Positions 19,201 through 27,423 of a stretch of 32,546 nucleotides of DNA are shown piece after piece. Position 1 is the stretch's first letter, and every line of letters starts with the position of its first letter. Source of the stretch: Kistimonas sp. bin40 (GTDB lineage: Bacteria > Pseudomonadota > Gammaproteobacteria > Pseudomonadales > Endozoicomonadaceae); NCBI GenBank assembly GCA_002238585.1, contig MPMQ01000037.1, positions 1 to 32,546 of the forward strand. The letters are read 5' to 3'. The notes below the pieces were generated by a model, which saw only the letters and a list, made by a program, of their open reading frames with translations, was not told where the DNA came from and ran no database searches. A program made the translations under genes and the position numbers.

Positions 19201-22200
19201 CTTTATCTCAGCTCCTGCCTCACCGCCGTCATGTGACAGCTGCACAGGTACTTCTGGACTCCCCAGACCAACCTCCGCTACTGCTGAAACAGGGGCGGAG
19301 TCTATTGACTTCCCTTCGCTTTTCGCCTTTCTATGCCGCGACTTGTGACCTCTCGATTTCCTCGTCGATTTCTTTTTCTTTGGAACCTCTGCCTCCACCT
19401 GGCAAGCAGGCTGCTCCTCAGCCGACACCAATAACTTCTCAAGCAAGGCAGAAAAGCTCTGCTCCGGCGTAACCTGCTGCCTGATGGCCTCTACTACGGC
19501 TTCTTTCTCCGGATGACAGGCCAGCATAAAATCATGCTCCTTGCCAAGACAGTCATCCAGGCGTCGAACCAGCTCCCCGTTACAGAACCAGACCTCAAGC
19601 CCCGGAAAAGCACAAACTCCAGCCATCAGGTAGAAGATCACATGAGGGTCACGACTGTCTGCGAACTGAAGCAAACGGTCTGCTGGCGGCGACAAGCCCG
19701 CCTGCAGAGCCTTGCCGGACTCCTCAAGGTCTCCGACAAGTTGCGCCAGCGGGTACAGGCGCAGCCAGTCCGGCCAGTCAACGGCATGAGGCTCCAGCCC
19801 CAAGGCAGCAAATTGCCCGGGGCGACAGCCAGCCAACCATTTCAAAAAACACAATGCCGGGGGATAGTCGAAAGCCACGGCCTGCAACAAGGCCGTGCGT
19901 GCAGCCTCATGCAAACCTTTCCCCATCAGCATCAAGCCCAGTATATAAGAAGCTACAGCATCAACCCCTGATTTGTCAGAAGGCGACGCAGCTCTTGCAA
20001 AACAAACCTCAGCCTTGCCGAAACAGCGTTCGCGCAGAGCCAGCACCGCCCGACAGGTCCAGGCACACAGATAGCCAGCCTCACAGGCTTTATCCAGCCA
20101 GATATCCAACTGCTCGTCGTCTGCCAGATGGCTATAGTCACCGTACACCTGCATCTGCCCCAGAAGAAACAACGCCAGCACTTCCATTGCCGGAGACGTC
20201 TGCCCAATATTGCGGACTATGACCTGCAATTCACGAGGCGTCCCCCTTCTGACGAGCGCGCCCAACAAACGGGTCATCCCCCGCTGCTGGTCATTGAGCC
20301 CCTTGCGCAAGTGCTCTTTGCGGTCCTTGACCAGACTTGCTTTTCTGGCGTTAACCAGGATGTTCTCCAGCAGCTTGTATTCAGGAAAGCCTCGCGCTGA
20401 AAAGTTTGCCAAATAACGGATCAGGACACGCGTGGAAGGGCCATCGACAACCGAAGAGAAGTTTGTATTCATCCTGAGACAGGGGTAAACCTCCATCTCT
20501 GTGCCACAGGTCGGCAGACTCCAGGTCTCCAGCCTCTTCACGAGCGGACGAGGATCCACCGCAGAAAACGCACAGATCTGTGGAATCACCAGCTGTGCCA
20601 GCAGAGGAAGGACAACCATATGATCATCAAGTGCCAGAGCCCGGTTCTTCATTTTCATCCCCCAATGGCAGAAAAAACCGCCCCGGGATGGGGAGAAGCA
20701 ACAATCGAGCCTTGGCAATACGGCAAACGCCCGGTTGCACAGTTCTCCATAACCTGAACCATCGCCCAGCATGGCCAGCTGATCGGCAAGACCCTGCTGA
20801 CGATCCCGTTGCTGCGGATCTGCGCAATACTCCGGCTGACCCTGTTGCCTGTGCCTGTATTCATGAGGCCAGCGGTAACCCAGCAAAGAGAGGAAAGTGG
20901 CCTCCGCCAGCCAGGTTACACTCCCTTGAGAGGGTTTTCGTTCCATTTCCAGCTCGCGCGAAAACAGGCTGCGCGCCAGATCAAATCGGCGCGTGTACAG
21001 GCAGTAGAGTGCGGCCAACCTGTCACCCTGCCTGTATTCCTGCGCTCCGGCAAAGAGATCAACGTAGTCCGCCGCTTCGCTGTGATGGCGCAGGTTATGA
21101 CAAGCCTGTGCCAGAAGATGCAGGAAACGGAACGCTGAACTGGCGCAAAAGCCTTTCCAGGCCTCAGGCGTCAAGTTGCCCCCGCTACAGACGCCCATGT
21201 CATAGTCAAAGTAAGCCGCGAAAAACAAGGGTCGCAGCCTTTCGAGTACCTGACGACTGGCAGCCGCCCCGGAATGAAATGACAGATCCAGCCCCTCGAG
21301 CCGTTTTTCAATCAGGGCGAAGAGTTCTTTCTCGGAGGCCGGGTACTCTATCGCCGCCCGTCCGGGCACAACAGCCCTTCGTGCGGCACTCAGCAACAGC
21401 ATGGTAGTCTCCAGCAGCAGGTCAGAAACCGGCTCTGAAACAGGCGCGTCCATGATAAAGCGGCATACCTGCAACGCCCGCTCTCGCGCCGCAGCATCAG
21501 CATCCCGGCGGGGGAGCACCGCCCAACAGGCGGTCGGCGTGAACCAGCCCCCCGCGCCCCGCAGTGCTCCACTCACCACAGCCAGGGCTGCCTCTCTCTG
21601 GCCGAAAACCGATCGCACCTGGCAGCGCGCAGTCTCCAGGACAAAACAGGCATCGCTGTGATATCCCGACATCGTCAGTGCATGCGCCCACAGCAGGAAG
21701 TCACTGTGGCATCGACTCAACCATGCCGCACAGCGGATATAGGGAACGGCAGCATCATGCACCCGAACAGATCGCGCTTTCTCCCTCAGCAGCTCAGTGA
21801 CCGCACCGGCCCCCGGGTCCCCCCGCAGCAACCAGCACTCTGCCTCCGACAATTCATGGACCATCAGCTCCAACAAATCATCGACCTGCTCCGCGTCGGC
21901 CCGCAAAAAACTGTTCTGAACGAGATCAAGAGCACGAAAGCCGCCTCTTGCTTGCGAAAAGGTCCAGTCAGGAAGCGGCACAGGTGCCGCATTCTGCCAG
22001 CAGAGATCCAACAGCCGGGCTTCTTCTGTTACCAGGTCAGGGCTGACATAACCCAGGCCGCCACGCCCTTCCACCGGCGTGGATTCCAACTGGAGACGCC
22101 GCTGCAATATCTCACTGCGATAGGAACCCACCACAGCAGCACAGTCGATTCCTGCTTGCGATCCCAGAGTGGCGCCCAGAAAAAATTGTTCATCCGGGTG

Positions 22201-23889
22201 ATTCAGCATCTTTGTATCCAGCGCAGTTTGCGCAAGATCAAGCAGTCTGGAGACAGCACCCCGGCGCAGGTAGAAAAAAGCCCGGGGAAAAAAATTACAC
22301 AGGGGATTGCCGCGCTGAGCGGCAAGATAACACCGGCTGGCACGACAATCGGCCGTTATATCGTCTGATTGTTTTTCCCACAGCCAGGCCAACAAAGTCG
22401 CAGAGGGAAGCCACCCCTGATTCCAGCTCAGGAGTGCTGTAAGCCGCCCCATCTCCAGACTGTCTTCCGTCTTGAATTCTGCCTGGACGACCGCCTGCCA
22501 GAACATATATTCCGGCTCTTCGTGAGCGAAAATACAGTTGAAACAGACCCGGGATATGTCCGCAAATCGCTCGAGATCAAGGAACGCACCCAGTATGGTA
22601 GCCCCCAGCATGTCCCCCTTCACAGCCACTGCGGTACGATACATCGACAGACACATCTGGGCAGACGGCTCGAGAAGCTCTTTTTGTCCGGTGGCCTCCT
22701 GGTCCGACGCCGAAAACACCCACTCCGACAGCAGCCGGCGCATGTGCTGCCGGGCACCATACAACAGGAACGCCGCCTCACAAGGACGCCCCCGGGTTGC
22801 ACGAACAGTCTCATCCTGCTGCAACAGACACCCCTGCATCACAGCCTTGCGGAACATGGCCACCGGGCAGCCCATCAGAATACACTGCTCCAGGAGGAGC
22901 CGCCCCCGGTCCCGATTCTTCTCAAAGCCCAGCAGACCATGCCGGTAACAATCTGACAGCAAGGTCAGAAGTGTCGCATGCCCTCGCGAGGCGGCCTCCC
23001 GCGCCAACTGCTCCAGACGCACTTTGTTCTCTGCGCTGATCTCAACATCGTCATCTTCCGCCAGACTCACCCCGTCTATTCCTTCACAGGAAACTTTGCC
23101 GCTCCAGCCCGGTCCGTATTCGCCGTTGAGGATGCGCATTCCCATGAAGACAAGAAGCCGCGCCACCCATTGACCCGCCTGCTCCACTGCACAGGCCTCC
23201 GCCTTGCGCATGTAGCTGCAACTTTTATCCAGATCAGAAAAGACATACATCAGTCCCGCCCAGTAGAGACCTTCGGCATGCCCCTGAGCCGCCGCCTGCT
23301 CGAACCGCTTCAGGGCAAGGACCCGCTTACTGTGCAGGCTCCCCAGACCTGCCAGCACCTGCTGCGTTGCTTTCTGCTGGCTGGTGACCTGGCAACAGCG
23401 TCCCTGGTACTCAAAAAGAAGGCTGGCCAGACTGCCACAATCTCGACAGAGCCTGGAAAAAGTCGATCTGGAACAAGACCGGCCCTTGTTGCGAACACTG
23501 GAAAGACATGCGTCAAAACAAGGGTACAAATCATCCGGCAGGGGGGCTGTGCCCACCATGGGCACCACCAGCCTCTCCAGACGCTGGCGCAACTGGAGAG
23601 CACCAGAATCAGAGGCGGGCACTCCCCCACCCCGGACGCTGCACTGGGATACAGCAGCAGAAACAACAGTGCGGGTGTCCAGGGACGCACACACAGTGGC
23701 CCGGCACGTGCTGACGACCGAAGGCTCAGTCTCGTCGGCAAGCACAGGAGCTGTGACCGGTGCTGCCACCGCCCCTGGTGTCCCCACCGCCCCCTGACAG
23801 GTAAAAATTCGTGATTCCATAGATGCGAAATGCTCTCTATCTCCCAAGGCAGACGTTTCTATGATCACGCGCAGGGTGACTTGGTGCAC
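16210..23889 (-). CDS. Giant Sel1/TPR-like repeat protein with tetrapeptide-repeat linker
   Basis: This 2559-residue protein is unrecognised as a whole. The N-terminal 1500 residues look like an alpha-helical solenoid. Sel1-like units are visible at about 195-232 (AAAQGHAEGLYWAGLMY), about 293-350 (EAASRGHATLLTLLSDCYRHG) and again in the DKACEAGYLCAWTCRAVLAL region near 1280. A Lys/Arg-rich cluster at about 1500-1525 precedes a linker of about 34 tetrapeptides (PVET, PAET, KAET). A second basic cluster (KAKRKKKGR, about 1765) and an 800-residue helical C-terminal region follow. The start is uncertain: GTG 23889 is the longest frame, and ATG 23820 (residue 24) is an alternative; neither has a good ribosome site. 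No signal peptide is obvious. Sel1/TPR solenoids bind proteins, and in symbionts and pathogens they often act on host partners; that role is inference here. The 3' end may be frameshifted compared with its duplicate. Confidence 0.85.
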   Translation of the reverse strand: MHQVTLRVIIETSALGDREHFASMESRIFTCQGAVGTPGAVAAPVTAPVLADETEPSVVSTCRATVCASLDTRTVVSAAVSQCSVRGGGVPASDSGALQLRQRLERLVVPMVGTAPLPDDLYPCFDACLSSVRNKGRSCSRSTFSRLCRDCGSLASLLFEYQGRCCQVTSQQKATQQVLAGLGSLHSKRVLALKRFEQAAAQGHAEGLYWAGLMYVFSDLDKSCSYMRKAEACAVEQAGQWVARLLVFMGMRILNGEYGPGWSGKVSCEGIDGVSLAEDDDVEISAENKVRLEQLAREAASRGHATLLTLLSDCYRHGLLGFEKNRDRGRLLLEQCILMGCPVAMFRKAVMQGCLLQQDETVRATRGRPCEAAFLLYGARQHMRRLLSEWVFSASDQEATGQKELLEPSAQMCLSMYRTAVAVKGDMLGATILGAFLDLERFADISRVCFNCIFAHEEPEYMFWQAVVQAEFKTEDSLEMGRLTALLSWNQGWLPSATLLAWLWEKQSDDITADCRASRCYLAAQRGNPLCNFFPRAFFYLRRGAVSRLLDLAQTALDTKMLNHPDEQFFLGATLGSQAGIDCAAVVGSYRSEILQRRLQLESTPVEGRGGLGYVSPDLVTEEARLLDLCWQNAAPVPLPDWTFSQARGGFRALDLVQNSFLRADAEQVDDLLELMVHELSEAECWLLRGDPGAGAVTELLREKARSVRVHDAAVPYIRCAAWLSRCHSDFLLWAHALTMSGYHSDACFVLETARCQVRSVFGQREAALAVVSGALRGAGGWFTPTACWAVLPRRDADAAARERALQVCRFIMDAPVSEPVSDLLLETTMLLLSAARRAVVPGRAAIEYPASEKELFALIEKRLEGLDLSFHSGAAASRQVLERLRPLFFAAYFDYDMGVCSGGNLTPEAWKGFCASSAFRFLHLLAQACHNLRHHSEAADYVDLFAGAQEYRQGDRLAALYCLYTRRFDLARSLFSRELEMERKPSQGSVTWLAEATFLSLLGYRWPHEYRHRQQGQPEYCADPQQRDRQQGLADQLAMLGDGSGYGELCNRAFAVLPRLDCCFSPSRGGFFCHWGMKMKNRALALDDHMVVLPLLAQLVIPQICAFSAVDPRPLVKRLETWSLPTCGTEMEVYPCLRMNTNFSSVVDGPSTRVLIRYLANFSARGFPEYKLLENILVNARKASLVKDRKEHLRKGLNDQQRGMTRLLGALVRRGTPRELQVIVRNIGQTSPAMEVLALFLLGQMQVYGDYSHLADDEQLDIWLDKACEAGYLCAWTCRAVLALRERCFGKAEVCFARAASPSDKSGVDAVASYILGLMLMGKGLHEAARTALLQAVAFDYPPALCFLKWLAGCRPGQFAALGLEPHAVDWPDWLRLYPLAQLVGDLEESGKALQAGLSPPADRLLQFADSRDPHVIFYLMAGVCAFPGLEVWFCNGELVRRLDDCLGKEHDFMLACHPEKEAVVEAIRQQVTPEQSFSALLEKLLVSAEEQPACQVEAEVPKKKKSTRKSRGHKSRHRKAKSEGKSIDSAPVSAVAEVGLGSPEVPVQLSHDGGEAGAEIKAQTPVAIPVETPVETPVETPVETPVETPVETPVETPVETPVETPVETPAETPAETPAETKAETPAETPAETPAETTAETPAETKAETKAETKAETKAETKAETKAETKAETKAETPAETKAETKAETKAETKTKVETQIGTKTEAEKIGEGGLPAIPVADSSRQSAAAMAQTPSLRQTPSPRRVAAGGGASRKKSAPSPVHKSKAKRKKKGRTESRSFSLGDLGVTDLIGRLNAKDVSPDETVTLIREVEKRREAGQLDANDQVLVRRRVAHSYLSRDDLERTLFWVRTGGDTGTGIEASVPQRLLGTLSLALSLPESSLVEGLARELLAAPRLILSSQWDCNELLGFLASLKHRTQSAGRTNLFSLLFIRCLSAFCDLALKIPKRMTPGQMVQLLRLSVESSKVVHTVAQILAQRTLTSDTTDCLQSLFCAFERCDAPDQELKKVMLELCDHSASLLPARTMAVLDRLPPRRKKDEERSWQETYLRCVVCLEQRKKEQALVALAELEEAAAAVFDAFSRSGAISRPERWYIRQLVCRLRVWKAMGHQQAVSLLERLDGVSEALQVRYWLMGSVRKGGALDSIRHKLEAVSDGAKGWLTAEELRALTSVRDKGAGPPLRSGSAAGDHAGFEPAMEEPERPGEADLLEEVRPLVGAASQFARGPVTLACARQPASRDADVDLWRPLVDAMEQARVNFQTLVLPRQNWLDVERDPESVFTGMQYLGLCRFWQPSHPDEDFSRLSAYQRRVRMDALEASLQRVAQWGDTAMPYCIQLRKERSSLKAWQLLLKLEQWMTSWQMKEHWLLEGLASLKKACQDIKTLERDAVGLPVAASFWKRWEKLHSCLVLWEVLGDAVSTCNAALRIRAACSLVEDKAFVANPLYAGGALALVLEALNPGALNVPLASKVLGARCLARLAFMQHLLVQKDALSLDLFHHNRVLCQRDIASVGELSVVLRMALCRLQGLRSLQEKELPQPLKLLSGQLFGLIKQLLDKTR
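18797..19197 (-). repeat. 12-bp tandem repeat array encoding (P/K)(V/A)ET
   Basis: About 34 head-to-tail 12-bp units occur in frame within the giant gene. Three main variants form blocks: ACA-CCG-GTA-GA type (PVET, about ten copies), PAET, and KAET. The block order (PVET, then PAET, then mostly KAET) shows local expansion of each variant. Because 12 is a multiple of three, copy-number change would alter linker length without breaking the frame. Confidence 0.95.
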
Positions 23890-24243
23890 AACTCAACACA
23901 GAAAAAAGCTGACAGGATGGACAGCCTGGCTGACACCCGGGAGTGCATGGACGCACTGACAGACAACTGACAGACAGAGAAAGGCAGCACACAGAGGATC
24001 TGTGCAGGAGATCAGGATGTATCTTTACAGGGAACCCGGTCGATGCCATCGACCCTTCGCAAACGCAACAGGGCTCGCGCCCTGCGCTTCAGGGAAAAGC
24101 CGACAACAACCGAAGCCTGCGCAGAGAACCCGGACGCAGGCGGGAAATCTCAAACGCGACACAGCAGAGAGCAGGGAGCAGGACGACCCAAAAGCACCCC
24201 GGCATGCTGTTCACATGCCGGGACAGAGCCACACCGGCTTTGT
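23890..24243. other. Intergenic region between sthA and giant gene
   Basis: No gene is seen in these 354 bases. They hold the sthA terminator, listed separately, a perfect 8-bp dyad (GGTCGATG / CATCGACC, 24038-24054) and a small hairpin AGGGC-TCGC-GCCCT near 24068-24081. No convincing promoter for the giant gene is visible. Confidence 0.6.
24198..24222 (-). terminator. Intrinsic terminator of sthA
   Basis: A perfect 9-bp stem (CCCGGCATG / CATGCCGGG) with a 7-base loop begins 22 bases after the sthA stop. On the minus strand it is followed by TGCTTTTGGG, a short T-run. It would end the apbE-nqrM-sthA transcript. Confidence 0.7.
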
Positions 24244-25632
24244 TCACGCCAGACGATTGACTCCATCGAGTGCCGCCACGCGCCAGGCTTCTGCCATCGT
24301 TGGGTAGTTGAAGGTAGTGTTCAGAAAATAGTCGAGCGTGTTGTGGCCCTCCGGCTGCTCCATAATCGCCTGACCAATATGCACAATCTCTGCCGCCTGA
24401 TCCCCAAAACAATGAATCCCAAGGACGGCCCTTGTCCTGCGGTGAAACAGAATTTTGAGCATGCCCGTCGTCTCACCGGTAATATGCGCCCGCGCCAGAC
24501 GCGAGAAAAACGCCTTGCCCACCTCATAGGGCACCGCTTCTTCTGTCAGCTCCTCTTCCGTCTTCCCCAATGAACTGATCTCAGGAATCGTATAGATCCC
24601 GATAGGAATCGAACTCAGTGGTCGCACCGAGGCCGCACCAGCTATATGACTGGCTGCAAAACGCCCCTGATCATAAGATGTACTGGCCAGACTGGGCCAG
24701 CCCACCACATCACCCGCCGCATAAATTGTCTCAACCGCCGTCTGATAACAGGAATTGACCGCCAGCTGCCCTCTTTCATTGGTCTCCAGTCCTACAGCCT
24801 CCAGCCCCATGTCAGCTGTGTTGCCGGTGCGACCATTGGCCCACAGCAAAGCATCACCGCGAATCACCTTGCCGGACGCAAGGTGCAGCGTCACCCCCTG
24901 CTCGTCAGCCTCCACAGCCTTGCACACTTCGTGATGCCGCACCGTCACCCCGTTGTGACGCAAATGGTAGCTGAGTGCATCGGATACCTCCTTGTCCAGA
25001 AAGGACAGGAGCCGGCTACGGGTATCAACAAGGTCGACCAGCACGCCAAGACTGGAAAAAATTGAAGCATACTCCGAACCTATCACCCCTGCGCCGTAGA
25101 TAATCAGACGCCGTGGCGTATGCTTCAGGGACAGGATAGTGTCGCTGTCGTAAATCCGTGCGTGATCAAAGTTGATATCATCCGGTCTGTAGGGACGTGA
25201 GCCAGTGGAAATCAGAATGTTATCGGCTTCTATGGACTCGATGTTGCCATTTTGATCCGTGATATCAATCCGGTGCTCACCAACAAAGCGACCTGTGCCG
25301 CAGTACAGATCGACCCTGTTGCGGGAGTAGTACTGCGTCCGGAACGTCACCTGTTTCTGGATAACCGCCGCAGCACTGCGCAATATGCCAGGAAAACTGA
25401 GCCGGCGCGGCTCGCCAATCTCACGGAACAGGGGGTTGTTGTTGAAGCTGTGCATCTGGGTCACGGCGTGTCTGAGTGCCTTGGAGGGAATAGTGCCCAG
25501 ATGGGTACAGTTGCCTCCCACCCAGATCTTCTGCTCCACCATGGCAACCCGCTTGCCCAGCTTGGCCGCCCCCATGGCGGCGCCTTCTCCTGCTGGTCCA
25601 CTCCCGAGGATAATCAGATCATAGTGCGTCAT
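24244..25632 (-). CDS. sthA: Soluble pyridine nucleotide transhydrogenase
   Basis: This 462-residue FAD-dependent enzyme interconverts NADPH + NAD+ and NADP+ + NADH in the cytosol. The N-terminal FAD motif [14 protein letters not shown] is intact. The former disulfide region reads [19 protein letters not shown], as in E. coli SthA. It lacks the second cysteine of classical lipoamide-dehydrogenase-type disulfide reductases, which is diagnostic of this family. The second dinucleotide motif is [18 protein letters not shown], and [12 protein letters not shown] contacts FAD. Its ATG overlaps the nqrM stop by four bases (ATGA), so translation is probably coupled. Placement beside NQR maturation genes fits redox-balance control. 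Confidence 0.97.
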   Translation of the reverse strand: MTHYDLIILGSGPAGEGAAMGAAKLGKRVAMVEQKIWVGGNCTHLGTIPSKALRHAVTQMHSFNNNPLFREIGEPRRLSFPGILRSAAAVIQKQVTFRTQYYSRNRVDLYCGTGRFVGEHRIDITDQNGNIESIEADNILISTGSRPYRPDDINFDHARIYDSDTILSLKHTPRRLIIYGAGVIGSEYASIFSSLGVLVDLVDTRSRLLSFLDKEVSDALSYHLRHNGVTVRHHEVCKAVEADEQGVTLHLASGKVIRGDALLWANGRTGNTADMGLEAVGLETNERGQLAVNSCYQTAVETIYAAGDVVGWPSLASTSYDQGRFAASHIAGAASVRPLSSIPIGIYTIPEISSLGKTEEELTEEAVPYEVGKAFFSRLARAHITGETTGMLKILFHRRTRAVLGIHCFGDQAAEIVHIGQAIMEQPEGHNTLDYFLNTTFNYPTMAEAWRVAALDGVNRLA

Positions 25633-25919
25633 AGTTGACTTGTATTCCTGCTACAAGGTGTCGGTGCAAGCCGGGCGGAAAGCGCGTCTGTGGCTGAGGG
25701 GGCGGCCGCATCATGAAACAGGATGTCTGCCCGCCTTCCAGTGCCTGGCCGTCGGTTGGACAGATCCCCGCCGTTACATACAGGACAATCCTGTTTCAAT
25801 CCCAGAGCACCCAGCCCACCACAGGAACCTTTGATCGGCTTGTTGGAGAATATAACACCCACCGCCATAGCCGCCATCAGTAGTGATACGAGCATAAATA
25901 CCAGCAAAAATATCGTCAT
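25629..25919 (-). CDS. nqrM: NQR maturation protein NqrM (DUF539)
   Basis: This small protein, 96 residues, has one N-terminal membrane helix ([19 protein letters not shown]). The cysteine block [10 protein letters not shown] then DCPVC follows. NqrM is needed to build functional Na+-NQR, probably by delivering iron to the NqrD/NqrE site through these cysteines. The start at ATG 25919 has GGAGGGG immediately upstream and matches the family start; the frame also runs open further upstream without homology. The tail after the cysteines (about 35 residues, Ala/Arg/Pro-rich) is longer than I would expect and may have arisen by read-on into the sthA start. It lies between apbE and sthA. Confidence 0.92.
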   Translation of the reverse strand: MTIFLLVFMLVSLLMAAMAVGVIFSNKPIKGSCGGLGALGLKQDCPVCNGGDLSNRRPGTGRRADILFHDAAAPSATDALSARLAPTPCSRNTSQL

Positions 25920-26139
25920 TTCCCCTCCGTTCCCGACTTCTGGTTGTCTGCAAACCGCTCCTTGCGAGGCTGTACGAGAATGGTCTGTCATACAGCCACA
26001 GGAGTCGGCATGTCCTGTTTTGATGCTGCTGTGCGGGCAACAGACCGGGTATGGACACCGAACCTGGAAAAACAACCTCGAACTGCGACTGTCGCACTGA
26101 CGCCTTCGCGTTCGTACAGGCTCCAGCCGCCAAGCTCCC

Positions 26140-27276
26140 TCAACTGCCCCCGTCGAGCCGCCAGCTATCAAAGCGCCCTGTACTCAGGACGGCAAATCCA
26201 CTCTCTTTGTGGTAAATAAAAAAGGCATCCAGGCCATGCTGCTCGGCCAGCTCCCGGCCGGCCTGCTCACCGACAATCATCAGCAGCGTGGCCCAGCCAT
26301 CAGCCTCAGCGGCCGTGTCAGCCACAACGGTAACAGAAGCCAGTCGGTGCTGCTCAGGATAGCCGGTGCGCGCATCAATCAGGTGCGAGAAGTGCACATC
26401 CTGCAGCTCGTAATAGTTGAGATAGTCTCCCGATGTCGCTATCGCCCTGTCGCCAGGCGCCACAATCAACTGCACCCGGTTTTCAACGACGGGTTGGCGC
26501 ACCGCGATGCGCCAGGGCTCTCCGTCAGGTCGATCTCCCCGCAAAAAGACCTCTCCGCCCACTTCGACCATATAATTTTCCAGCCCCTGCTCTTGCAGAG
26601 CTGCGGCCACCCTGTCTACTCCATACCCTTTGGCTATGGAGGAAAGATCGATAAACACGGCACGGGTTTTGGTGATAGTGCGATGCGTCTCATCCAGGCG
26701 TAAGGTCTGGTAACCAACCTGACGGAGAGCCTCGGCAATCTGTTCCGGCGCAGGCGCCTGCTTCTGACCTGCCTGCGCCAGCCAGGCTGCCAGATGGGAA
26801 GACGACAGACTTTCAGGGCGACGCGCAGAGACCGCACCCGGGGCCGCCGGCCCCTCTTCCCGCCCCTGGGGCCGCTCGCTGCCAAAACCCCAGAGGTTGA
26901 CCAGCGCACCCGCCGTCACATCATAGGCACCAGCCGACAGGCGCGACAAGGCACTGGCCTGAGCCACAAGATCAAACAGCGGTTGACTGACCTGCACAAC
27001 CTCGCCAACAGGGGCTCTGTTGAGCTGCATCAGCTCTGAATCAGGGCGCCATGTCGACATGGCCTGATTGACATCCTCCAGCGCCGCCTTCACCGCTTTC
27101 ACAACAACGGGCCGGGACACACCATAGGGTACAGATACGTACTTGACCGACCAGCTGGTCCCCATGGTAGCACCATGGAGCTGTTCCAGGTGCGGTTGTT
27201 GTCGGCTGTACCAGTACAGAGCAGCAACAAAAACAGCTGCCAGCAGCAGCGGAAGGACAAGGCGCTCTCTACGCAA
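26140..27276 (-). CDS. apbE: FAD:protein FMN transferase
   Basis: This 378-residue enzyme cleaves FAD and attaches FMN to threonines in NqrB, NqrC, RsxD and RsxG in the periplasm. An N-terminal uncleaved anchor or signal (about 5-22) is followed by family motifs: GATMGTSWSVKY, STWRPDSELMQLNR, DLSSIAKGYGVDRVA, VEVGGEVF, AIATSGDYLNYYE, HLIDARTGYP and ADTAAEADGWATLLMIVG. The start is a TTG at 27276. An in-frame TAG lies just upstream, and the duplicated stub at 29344-29403 keeps the same TTG-CGN-AGA beginning, so a rare TTG start is well supported. AGGG lies eight bases before it. It is downstream of the duplicated unknown gene rather than directly after nqrF. Confidence 0.95.
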   Translation of the reverse strand: MRRERLVLPLLLAAVFVAALYWYSRQQPHLEQLHGATMGTSWSVKYVSVPYGVSRPVVVKAVKAALEDVNQAMSTWRPDSELMQLNRAPVGEVVQVSQPLFDLVAQASALSRLSAGAYDVTAGALVNLWGFGSERPQGREEGPAAPGAVSARRPESLSSSHLAAWLAQAGQKQAPAPEQIAEALRQVGYQTLRLDETHRTITKTRAVFIDLSSIAKGYGVDRVAAALQEQGLENYMVEVGGEVFLRGDRPDGEPWRIAVRQPVVENRVQLIVAPGDRAIATSGDYLNYYELQDVHFSHLIDARTGYPEQHRLASVTVVADTAAEADGWATLLMIVGEQAGRELAEQHGLDAFFIYHKESGFAVLSTGRFDSWRLDGGS

Positions 27277-27423
27277 GGCAAGGCCCTATTTATACGAGGA
27301 ACAAGGAGAGGCGAATTCTACAGGGGAAAGGAGCAGCAAGTACACAAAACCAGACAAGATGTTGCGCCGCGCCTGTGTGGCTTGGGAACAGCCACACAGA
27401 CCAGCAGTCAGGCCCGAAGGATG
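27277..27423. other. apbE leader / downstream region of unknown gene A
   Basis: It contains one copy of the 21-bp element with TATAAATAG just before the apbE start, and a stem-loop (TGTGTGGCT 27374-27382, AGCCACACA 27390-27398). The stem is kept with one mismatch in unit B. No T-run follows the stem, so terminator function is doubtful. The TATAAA could serve as a -10 box for apbE, but no good -35 lies 16-18 bases upstream. Confidence 0.4.

Noticed and set aside
18497-19472. Plus-strand open frames rich in Leu/Ser, Val/Ser or Cys/Leu over the tandem repeat
   Set aside because: The 12-bp repeat keeps all frames open. The minus frame continues into long non-repetitive coding sequence on both sides, and the plus frames do not.
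27374-27398. Intrinsic terminator after paralog A
   Set aside because: The stem is good, but no T-run follows on either strand, so I describe it only as a stem-loop.
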